This document shows positions 1-4,344 of a DNA stretch of 5,862 bases, piece after piece. Both the position numbers and the translations under genes were made by a program. Numbering within the stretch: position 1 is the first letter of the stretch; each line of letters starts with the position of its first letter. The DNA comes from a bacterium (GTDB lineage: Bacteria > UBA9089 > CG2-30-40-21): contig JASEHA010000163.1 in the NCBI GenBank assembly GCA_030018795.1, positions 1-5,862 of the forward strand, written 5' to 3'. Below the pieces are notes generated by a model that saw only the letters and a program-made list of their open reading frames with translations, was not told the DNA's origin and did no database searches.

Positions 1-1
1 T

Positions 2-88
2 GACAGAAACCAACAAGTATTTGTTACCCTGCACGCTATGAAATTGAACCATGCCGAAAAACTTGAACATCGAGTTATATACATCTGA
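2..88 (+). CDS. C-terminal tail of an upstream gene (partial, possibly lpxK)
   Basis: A frame open from the window edge encodes 28 residues and stops at TGA 86-88, 24 bases before the next ATG. It is the longest of the three + frames here; the others hit stops at 1-3, 39-41 and 64-66. The peptide has a strand-like hydrophobic stretch (VFVTLHAMKL) followed by a charged helix-like end (NHAEKLEHRV). That pattern resembles the end of LpxK, the tetraacyldisaccharide 4'-kinase of lipid A synthesis, and lpxK is a known neighbour of Trm112/YcaR genes in Gram-negative bacteria. The identity is inferred mainly from context; 28 residues are too few to prove it. Confidence 0.4.
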   Translation, partial: DRNQQVFVTLHAMKLNHAEKLEHRVIYI

Positions 89-112
89 AGTCTGACAAGA
101 GGAGGTTTACAC

Positions 113-280
113 ATGTTAAGCAAGGAACTATTGGATATCTTAGCCTGCCCGGAGTGCAAGGGTGATCTCGTGTATGACGAGCCAGCCCAAAGGCTCCTCT
201 GTCACAATTGCAAGAAAAAATACCCTGTTCGTGATGGGATACCGGTTATGCTGGTGGAAGAGGCAGAAATAATGGCATAG
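113..280 (+). CDS. Trm112-like (YcaR/UPF0434 family) zinc-ribbon protein
   Basis: This encodes 55 residues, normal for the bacterial Trm112-like/YcaR family (about 55-65). The ATG at 113 is set by a strong SD (GAGGAGGT, 99-106). The N-terminus LLDILACPECKGDL is the family signature, with CPEC giving Cys12 and Cys15. A second pair, Cys30 and Cys33 (LCHNC), and the closing YPVRDGIPVML complete the small zinc-ribbon fold. Eukaryotic and archaeal Trm112 activates and stabilises SAM-dependent methyltransferases; the bacterial short forms are poorly characterised and often lie near lpxK and kdsB. No methyltransferase is visible in the window. All four cysteines are present, so the protein looks intact. 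The family call is confident; the role is not known from the sequence. Confidence 0.9.
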   Translation: MLSKELLDILACPECKGDLVYDEPAQRLLCHNCKKKYPVRDGIPVMLVEEAEIMA

Positions 281-287
281 AAATTCA

Positions 288-369
288 AATGCGGAAGCAG
301 GAATGCGGAATGCAGAATGTGCGAAAAATGGATATGAAATCCTTACTCCTTACTTCTTACTTCCGCATT
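288..369. repeat. Spacer with repeated AATGCGGA motifs and an inverted partner
   Basis: The 112-base gap between the Trm112-like gene and the ApgM-family gene is low in complexity. AATGCGGA occurs at 288-295 and 302-309, with a near copy AATGCAGA at 309-316. The inverted partner CTTCCGCATT lies at 360-369 and pairs perfectly over 10 bases with 288-297, or over 9 bases with 302-310. Between them is a CT-rich run with repeated CTTACT. The arms are about 60 bases apart, so this may be a dispersed-repeat remnant or an RNA structure in the leader of the next gene. There is no U-tract, so it is not an intrinsic terminator. Confidence 0.5.
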
Positions 370-380
370 GTTATTCCATT

Positions 381-395
381 GGAGGTTATGAATTG
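381..395 (+). promoter_or_regulatory. SD that fixes a TTG start for the ApgM-family gene
   Basis: GGAGG at 381-385 lies 7 bases before TTG 393. It is only 2 bases from the out-of-frame ATG at 388, which would give a two-codon peptide (ATG AAT TGA) whose stop overlaps the TTG. The family N-terminus (KYILIVGDGMAD) begins right after TTG, so TTG is the preferred start. Confidence 0.75.
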
Positions 396-1571
396 AAGTA
401 CATTCTTATCGTTGGCGATGGGATGGCAGATTATCCCATTGATGAGCTTGGAGGAAAAACACCGCTTCAGGCAGCAAATACTCCCAATATGGACAAACTG
501 GCAAGAGAGGGCATAGTCGGCACAGCAAAAACCGTACCAGATGGGATGTTACCCGGGAGTGATGTGGCTAATCTGGCAGTTATGGGCTATGACCCACAAA
601 AATACTATCCTGGCAGGGCACCACTTGAGGCAGCAAGCATGGGGATAAGCCTTGAGCCTGATGAGACTGCCTTTAGATGTAACTTGGTTACTATTGAAAA
701 TGGTATTATGATAGATTATAGTGGCGGTCATATCTCTACCCCTGAGGCACGAGGCTTGATTGAGGCTGTTGATGCTGGTGTTGGCAATGAAAGGGTAAAA
801 TTCCATCCAGGGGTAAGCTATAGACACCTTATGGTATTAAAGGATGACATTCTGCCAGCATGCACACCGCCACATGATATTAGCGATAAGGATATTGAAC
901 CCTTTCTTCCTCAAGGCTCTGGTGCTGAGGCATTAAGGGAATTAATGTTTGCCTCCTGTCCAATATTAGAGGCTCACGAGATTAATCGCCAGAGGATGCA
1001 GCAAGGAAAAAAGCCTGCTAATATGATCTGGCTGTGGGGATATGGAAAGCCCATCAAGATGCCGACTATTCAGCAGAGGTTTAACTTAAGCGGTGGGGTA
1101 ATATCTGCTGTGGATCTGATTCGCGGGATTGGCAAGTGTGCCGGCTTAAGATCAATTGATGTGCCAGGGATTACCGGATACTATGATACAAACTATACTG
1201 GCAAGGCAGAGTATGCCTTAGATGTCTTGAAAAATGATGATTTTGTATTTATTCATGTTGAGGCTCCAGACGAGGCATCTCATAATGGGGATATGGCAGC
1301 CAAGATTAAAGCTATTGAGGATATAGATACAAAGGTGCTGGGAACAATCCTGCAAGATATTCCTGATAATACACGGATACTCCTGCTCCCGGATCATGAA
1401 ACCCCGCTTTCTACCAGGACACATGCCTCTGGACCAGTACCGTTTGCTATGTGGGGGGCTGGGATTAAACCAGATGCTATCCTGTCCTATGATGAGGATT
1501 CAGCCCAAAAGAGCCAATTAAGGCTTGAAAAGGGTTGGGAGATATTAGAGTATTTTATTGGTCAATCGTAG
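393..1571 (+). CDS. apgM: ApgM-family phosphoglycerate mutase or 'proposed homoserine kinase'
   Basis: This 392-residue protein belongs to the archaeal-type, cofactor-independent phosphoglycerate mutase family (alkaline phosphatase superfamily); family members are about 400 residues. Visible motifs, numbered from TTG 393, are VGDGMAD with metal-ligand Asp9, LPGSDVANLAVMGYDP with presumed catalytic Ser56, YYPGRAPLEAASMGI (71-85), HDISDK (161-166), PDEASHNGD with Asp293 and His297, LLPDHETP with Asp334 and His335, and His344 in RTHASGP. The two-metal, phospho-serine site therefore looks complete. ApgM interconverts 3- and 2-phosphoglycerate in glycolysis. A bacterial subfamily found beside threonine-pathway genes has been annotated as a proposed homoserine kinase, and lysC directly follows here, so that role is a serious alternative. 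An ATG at 303 would add 30 residues of repeat-derived sequence without family similarity and was not used. The stop lies inside the hairpin at 1567-1596. Confidence 0.92.
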   Translation: MKYILIVGDGMADYPIDELGGKTPLQAANTPNMDKLAREGIVGTAKTVPDGMLPGSDVANLAVMGYDPQKYYPGRAPLEAASMGISLEPDETAFRCNLVTIENGIMIDYSGGHISTPEARGLIEAVDAGVGNERVKFHPGVSYRHLMVLKDDILPACTPPHDISDKDIEPFLPQGSGAEALRELMFASCPILEAHEINRQRMQQGKKPANMIWLWGYGKPIKMPTIQQRFNLSGGVISAVDLIRGIGKCAGLRSIDVPGITGYYDTNYTGKAEYALDVLKNDDFVFIHVEAPDEASHNGDMAAKIKAIEDIDTKVLGTILQDIPDNTRILLLPDHETPLSTRTHASGPVPFAMWGAGIKPDAILSYDEDSAQKSQLRLEKGWEILEYFIGQS

Positions 1572-1596
1572 AGACGCAAAATTCTGCGTCTCTACG
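1567..1596. repeat. Perfect 12-bp hairpin overlapping the ApgM-family stop codon
   Basis: CGTAGAGACGCA (1567-1578) and TGCGTCTCTACG (1585-1596) are perfect inverse complements around a 6-base loop (AAATTC). The UAG stop of the upstream gene (1569-1571) is in the left arm, and the right arm ends 4 bases before the lysC SD (1601-1606). No T-tract follows, so this is not a classical terminator. From memory, the GTAGAGACGCAAA / TTTGCGTCTCTAC type of palindrome is a small dispersed repeat in several bacterial groups, including filamentous cyanobacteria. It could act as a post-transcriptional barrier or mRNA-stabilising structure between the two genes. Confidence 0.85.
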
Positions 1597-1612
1597 AAAC
1601 GAGGTGATAATA

Positions 1613-2833
1613 ATGGGTATAGTTGTAAAAAAGTATGGCGGAACATCTGTCGGGTCAGTAGAGAGGATCAAAAATGTAGCCCGTCAGATAATCAAGGCAA
1701 AGGAAAAAGATACAGAGATAGTAGTGATTGTTTCGGCTATGAGCGGTGAAACAGACAGGCTGATTACCCTTGGTCACGAAATATGCAGGACACCTGATGA
1801 ACGAGAGATGGATATGCTTGTTTCTACTGGCGAGCAGGTATCGTCTGCCCTTTTAAGCATGGCACTCATTGATATGGGATGTCCGACAATCTCTTTGAAT
1901 GCTCCGCAGATAGAGATATTAACAGATAAATCCCATACCAAGGCAAAGATTTGCAAGATCAATACCGATAGAATAATAAAAGAATTGAACAGGGAAAAGG
2001 TGGTAATCATTGCCGGATTTCAGGGGATAACCGAAGAGGAGGATATTACTACACTTGGACGGGGAGGTTCTGATACAACTGCAGTAGCAATTGCTGGTGC
2101 CCTGCAGGCAGATGTATGTGAGATATTTACTGATGTGGATGGGGTGTATACATCTGACCCCAGGATTGTGCCAGAGGCAAGAAAGTTAGATATTATCTCT
2201 TATGAGGAGATGCTGGAGATGGCAAGCCTTGGAGCAAAGGTGTTGCATTCCCGTTCCGTAGAGCTGGCAAAAAAGTTTGGGGTAAAGATACATGTCTTGT
2301 CCAGCTTTGTTGATGCACATGGAACTATTGTTACAGAGGAGGGAGCAGGTATGGAAGAATTATTGGTAAGCGGTATAACTGCTAATGCCAAAGAGGCAAA
2401 GATAACAGTAATGGATATTCCGGATAAGCCGGGTATGGCTGGCAGGCTCTTTAGTGCCCTGGCAGATGCAAATATCAATGTGGATATGATTGTCCAGAGT
2501 GAAACAAGGGGTAAAACAAACGATATCTCATTTACTGTGGACAAAACAGATTTGCAAAAAACAATTGCCGTAACAAAAGAATCTGTCGAAAAGATGGGAG
2601 CAGGCTCGGTTGTTTATGATCAGGATATTGCCAAGGTTTCTATCGTCGGGGTAGGGATGAAAAGCCATAGCGGTGTGGCATCCCTGATGTTCAAGGCTCT
2701 GGCTGAGCATGACATCAATATTGAGATGATCTCCACCTCTGAGATAAAGATATCCTGCATTATTAGAATATCTGCTATGAAAGAGGCTGTCCGCGTTCTG
2801 CATAAGTCTTTTGAGCTGGATAAGAAGGGATAA
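1613..2833 (+). CDS. lysC: Aspartate kinase (monofunctional, two ACT domains)
   Basis: This 406-residue aspartokinase phosphorylates L-aspartate to 4-aspartyl phosphate, the first step toward lysine, threonine, methionine and diaminopimelate. The kinase domain (about 1-240) shows KYGGTSVG (7-14), VIVSAMSGETDRL (38-50), STGEQ (71-75), TTLGRGGSDTT (146-156) and FTDVDGVYTSDPR (172-184). Two ACT domains follow, at about 263-325 (ITVMDIPDKPGMAGRLF) and 341-403 (VSIVGVGMKSHSGVAS, then ISTSEIKIS), where lysine and/or threonine normally bind for feedback inhibition. The length matches the Bacillus/Corynebacterium type, and no homoserine dehydrogenase domain is fused. ATG 1613 is preferred because GAGGTG (1601-1606) lies 6 bases upstream and the family N-terminus starts here; the upstream extension reads through the hairpin. 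Cotranscription with the ApgM-family gene is likely (41-base gap). No lysine riboswitch fits in that gap. Confidence 0.97.
   Translation: MGIVVKKYGGTSVGSVERIKNVARQIIKAKEKDTEIVVIVSAMSGETDRLITLGHEICRTPDEREMDMLVSTGEQVSSALLSMALIDMGCPTISLNAPQIEILTDKSHTKAKICKINTDRIIKELNREKVVIIAGFQGITEEEDITTLGRGGSDTTAVAIAGALQADVCEIFTDVDGVYTSDPRIVPEARKLDIISYEEMLEMASLGAKVLHSRSVELAKKFGVKIHVLSSFVDAHGTIVTEEGAGMEELLVSGITANAKEAKITVMDIPDKPGMAGRLFSALADANINVDMIVQSETRGKTNDISFTVDKTDLQKTIAVTKESVEKMGAGSVVYDQDIAKVSIVGVGMKSHSGVASLMFKALAEHDINIEMISTSEIKISCIIRISAMKEAVRVLHKSFELDKKG
2336..2353 (+). promoter_or_regulatory. Internal SD and ATG within lysC
   Basis: GAGGAGGG at 2336-2343 is a very strong SD, 7 bases before the in-frame ATG at 2351 (Met247 of LysC). 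It lies at the junction between the kinase and ACT regions, where the alpha2beta2 aspartokinases start their beta subunit. The underlying codons (Thr-Glu-Glu-Gly-Ala-Gly) can encode such a motif by chance, so the site is suggestive rather than proven. Confidence 0.5.
2351..2833 (+). CDS. Predicted aspartate kinase beta subunit (internal start)
   Basis: This is the same frame as lysC, starting at Met247, and would give 160 residues made only of the two ACT domains. In Corynebacterium glutamicum and Bacillus subtilis, aspartokinase is an alpha2beta2 enzyme whose beta chain is made from an in-frame internal start and carries the regulatory domains. The sequence here, MEELLVSGITANAKEAKITV, aligns in position and wording with the C. 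glutamicum beta N-terminus as I recall it (MEEAVLTGVATDKSEAKVTV). The length is close to the known beta chains (about 160-170). Together with the strong SD, this supports a separately translated regulatory subunit that would assemble with full-length LysC and sense lysine and/or threonine. Expression is inferred. Confidence 0.5.
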   Translation: MEELLVSGITANAKEAKITVMDIPDKPGMAGRLFSALADANINVDMIVQSETRGKTNDISFTVDKTDLQKTIAVTKESVEKMGAGSVVYDQDIAKVSIVGVGMKSHSGVASLMFKALAEHDINIEMISTSEIKISCIIRISAMKEAVRVLHKSFELDKKG

Positions 2834-2842
2834 GTAAGAAGC

Positions 2843-2901
2843 GTTTACCGTGTCCGTGTTTTGTCCGTGTTTTGTCCGTGTTCTCTGCGGACACGCTAAA
2901 C
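2843..2901. repeat. Hairpin enclosing three tandem copies of an 11-bp repeat
   Basis: TGTCCGTGTTT occurs head to tail at 2851-2861 and 2862-2872, with a third copy at 2873-2883 ending in C. The array sits in an inverted repeat: GTTTACCGTGTCCG (2843-2856) pairs with CGGACACGCTAAAC (2888-2901) at 13 of 14 positions. Each repeat copy contains GTCCG, so each can in principle compete for the same right arm (CGGAC). It begins 10 bases after the lysC stop and has no following T-tract. Confidence 0.7.
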
Positions 2902-2932
2902 TGGCACGAATCATTAAAATTTCCTTCAGCCT

Positions 2933-2976
2933 AAAATAAAAAAAGGTGTCAATCAAGCCTAAACTTAATTGACACC
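2933..2976 (-). terminator. Intrinsic-terminator-like hairpin, minus-strand orientation
   Basis: GGTGTCAATCAAG (2945-2957) pairs with CTTAATTGACACC (2964-2976) at 12 of 13 positions with a 6-base loop. On the minus strand the stem is followed directly by seven Ts, an A and four more Ts (complement of 2944-2933), which is the classic intrinsic terminator arrangement. On the + strand the stem is followed by CCCGAAG, so it would not be an efficient terminator for lysC. No minus-strand gene is seen to its right in the window. Confidence 0.6.
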
Positions 2977-2997
2977 CCCGAAGTTAACAGATATAGA
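2969..2997 (+). promoter_or_regulatory. Candidate sigma70-type promoter for the secreted-protein genes
   Basis: TTGACA (2969-2974) matches the -35 consensus perfectly and is followed after 17 bases by TATAGA (2992-2997), four of six to the -10 consensus. The -35 lies in the right arm of the terminator-like hairpin. Transcription would start near 3004 and give a leader of about 420 bases before the beta-helix gene at 3423. AT-rich DNA produces such matches by chance, so this is only a candidate. Confidence 0.35.
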
Positions 2998-3046
2998 AAC
3001 TGGGAGGGGAAAACTACATCTTATCAACTTCAATATCTTTATCGGC

Positions 3047-3087
3047 AAAAAATGCTCAAAACTTTAGAAAAATTTTCGACCTGAGCA
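3047..3087 (-). terminator. Weak second T-tract hairpin on the minus strand
   Basis: TGCTCA (3053-3058) pairs with TGAGCA (3082-3087) around a 23-base AT-rich loop. On the minus strand the stem runs straight into six Ts (complement of 3052-3047). The stem is short and the loop long, so termination would be weak. Confidence 0.25.
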
Positions 3088-3150
3088 AATTAGTGCGTTT
3101 TGCCACAATAATACAGTAGGATTCGAACTCTTGACGTATGAAAGATGATG

Positions 3151-3314
3151 ATATGCTCAATAAGGGCATAATTTGTGATTGGACAACAAGTGGAGTAAGA
3201 ATTAGGTTATCGGTTATCGGTAAATCAGTCCTACCGATTACCTGATTACCGACACTACCCTACTTTTCTTGCACTTCGTTAAAGAATCACAGATTATGAC
3301 CGACTAAAGCATAT
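3151..3314. repeat. Imperfect palindromic element of about 164 bp with a nested hairpin
   Basis: The outer ends ATATGCT (3151-3157) and AGCATAT (3308-3314) are inverted copies. CATAATTTGTGATT (3167-3180) matches the inverse complement of AATCACAGATTATG (3285-3298) at 13 of 14 positions. Near the centre, CGGTAAATCAG (3218-3228) pairs with CTGATTACCG (3242-3251) with one bulged base. The left inner arm contains a duplicated GGTTATC/GGTTATCGG unit. The arms between these blocks align only weakly. It encodes no protein and could be a degenerate MITE-like element or a long structured leader segment. Confidence 0.5.
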
Positions 3315-3323
3315 TAAAGACCA

Positions 3324-3340
3324 AAGAATGCGGCATTCTT
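3324..3340. repeat. Short perfect palindrome AAGAATGC-G-GCATTCTT
   Basis: Eight-base arms, 3324-3331 and 3333-3340, flank one central base. The very short centre favours a protein-binding operator or a repeat end over an RNA hairpin. It lies 83 bases before the beta-helix ATG. Its GAATGCGG core recalls the repeats at 288-310. Confidence 0.4.
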
Positions 3341-3422
3341 AATGTGGAAAGTGCTGCCCCAATCCTTGCTGCCTTTACCAATCATTAGCATGAGCAAATC
3401 AAAATTAAGCAATGGAGCCGTA

Positions 3423-4133
3423 ATGAAGAGACTATTGGGATTTGTTGGAATTTTAATGCTGGGATGGGGAAATCTTGCCTTTGGCGGGACAGTGTCTGTG
3501 TCTGGAACCAGTACGGTATTTATGACCATTCAGGCTGGGATAAATGCATGTCCGGATGGCGGGACAGTGTCTGTTGCTGCTGGGACATATACAGGGATAG
3601 AGAATAAAGATCTTTTCTGGACAGGCAAGCATATTACAGTGAGGTCAGAAAATGGCTCAGTGAGCACGATCATTGATTGTGAAGGCATGGGAAGGGGATT
3701 TTGTTTTGAGAACACAGGTCAGAATAGTAGTGATATTGTTGAAGGGTTTACCCTAAGAAATGGGAGTACTACTACTAATGGTGGCGGAATCTACTGCTAT
3801 AATTCCTCTCCAACCATTACAGACTGTATAATAACAGGGAATACAGCTGCCTGGTATGGTGGCGGAATCTATGGTACGAAAAGTTCCTCTCCAATTATCA
3901 CTAATTGTACAATAACAGAGAATACAGCTAATGATTGTGGTGGCGGAATCTATTGCCAGGATAATTCCTCTCCAACCATCACTAATTGCATAATAGCAAC
4001 AAATACAGCTCTTTATGGCGGCGGAATCCATTGTGAAAATAACTCCTCTCCAACTATTACAGGCTGCACAATAACAGGGAATATAGCTACAATGGAAGAT
4101 GGCGGCGATTCAAAGCCTTATCATCACAGATAA
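3423..4133 (+). CDS. Secreted right-handed beta-helix protein (probably truncated)
   Basis: This encodes 236 residues. ATG 3423 is chosen because GGAG (3414-3417) lies 5 bases upstream and the product opens with a typical signal peptide (basic MKR, hydrophobic core, likely cleavage after AFG near residue 21). An ATG at 3342 would hide the signal peptide behind 27 residues and has no SD. The mature start, TIQAGINACPDGGTVSVAAGTY, is the classic entry of pectate-lyase-like parallel beta-helix proteins. From about residue 121 four coils repeat GGGIYC-x-NSSPTITNCTITGNTA with 26 or 27 residues each, in the style of polymorphic-membrane-protein/beta-helix repeats. The last coil changes to MEDGGDSKPYHHR and stops where a fifth GGGI coil is expected. 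No catalytic residues are recognisable, so a structural, adhesive or carbohydrate-related surface role is inferred. No C-terminal sorting or anchor domain remains. Confidence 0.85.
   Translation: MKRLLGFVGILMLGWGNLAFGGTVSVSGTSTVFMTIQAGINACPDGGTVSVAAGTYTGIENKDLFWTGKHITVRSENGSVSTIIDCEGMGRGFCFENTGQNSSDIVEGFTLRNGSTTTNGGGIYCYNSSPTITDCIITGNTAAWYGGGIYGTKSSSPIITNCTITENTANDCGGGIYCQDNSSPTITNCIIATNTALYGGGIHCENNSSPTITGCTITGNIATMEDGGDSKPYHHR
3783..4100 (+). repeat. Four coding tandem repeats of alternating 78 and 81 bp
   Basis: GGCGGAAT begins units at 3783, 3861, 3942 and 4020, and a diverged GGCGGCGATT follows at 4101, giving spacings of 78, 81, 78 and 81 bases. Each unit carries TCCTCTCCAA(C/T)(C/T)AT and a near-copy of AATACAGCT. 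These encode the coils of the beta-helix. DNA identity is higher than needed for the protein motif, consistent with recent duplication or ongoing recombination. Confidence 0.85.
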
Positions 4134-4335
4134 ACCTGACCTGACACATGCAGAATATGCCACAGGCAGCCTGCGCATGGGGACAGCTGGTTCGACATAT
4201 GAAACAGCGGTTGGTAAAAGTGATGGCCAAGATAGTGATGAGGCAGCATGGGATGGGGGAATTGCAATATTTGATGCAGAGACTATTCCCTCTAAAGAAG
4301 GTGGACGGGTGTATTTCAGGGTGAGGATCAGGTAA
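4099..4335 (+). pseudogene. Out-of-frame C-terminal fragment of a secreted protein
   Basis: This frame is shifted relative to the beta-helix gene, overlaps its last 35 bases, and is open from after a TAG at 4084-4086 to TAA 4333-4335. From ATG 4099 it gives 78 residues (MAAIQSLIITDKPDLTHAEY, later AAWDGGIAIFDAETIPS, ending GRVYFRVRIR). No usable SD precedes 4099, and the product has no signal peptide and does not begin like a natural N-terminus. Removing one base near 4107 would join the frames as DGGIQSLIITDKPDL, keeping the expected GGI. It is best read as the 3' end of a gene whose 5' part was lost, or of the beta-helix gene itself after a frameshift. I do not recognise a named domain. The DNA runs on to the next gene with a 9-base gap. 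Confidence 0.6.
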
Positions 4336-4344
4336 AGGAGACGA

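Larger units (their letters stand above)
2834..3422. other. 589-base spacer with structured repeats and no convincing gene
   Basis: No reading frame here has family similarity plus an SD on either strand; the minus-strand open frames reaching into it are antisense shadows of lysC or of the beta-helix gene. The spacer contains, in order, a hairpin around an 11-bp tandem repeat (2843-2901), a minus-strand terminator-like hairpin (2938-2976), a plausible + strand promoter (2969-2997), a weak minus-strand T-tract hairpin (3047-3087), a tRNA T-arm-like string (3119-3129), a long imperfect palindrome (3151-3314) and a short perfect palindrome (3324-3340). No T-tract terminator for lysC is visible on the + strand. 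The stretch marks the boundary between the housekeeping genes and the secreted-protein genes. Confidence 0.6.

Noticed and set aside
303..392. N-terminal extension of the ApgM-family protein from ATG 303
   Set aside because: These 30 residues are encoded by the repeat-containing spacer, match no family sequence and have no SD; the SD at 381-385 points to TTG 393.
1567..1596. Hairpin as a rho-independent terminator of the ApgM-family gene
   Set aside because: No T-tract follows the stem on the + strand; on the minus strand the stem is followed by ATTGACC, also without a T-tract.
1535..1612. Upstream start for LysC at 1535, overlapping the ApgM-family gene
   Set aside because: The added residues read through the palindrome and precede the conserved KYGGTSVG start region; the SD at 1601-1606 supports ATG 1613.
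1572..1612. Lysine riboswitch upstream of lysC
   Set aside because: The 41-base gap is far too short for the lysine aptamer, and the hairpin there is a simple palindrome.
2843..2901. CRISPR-like array
   Set aside because: The repeats are 11 bp, directly contiguous, with no spacers and only three copies; no cas gene is present.
1774..2956. Minus-strand open frames across lysC and its 3' flank
   Set aside because: They have no SD or recognisable domain and mirror the codon pattern of lysC on the other strand.
3119..3129. Complete tRNA gene on the minus strand
   Set aside because: The T-loop core is present but the T-stem, acceptor stem and anticodon arm do not pair.
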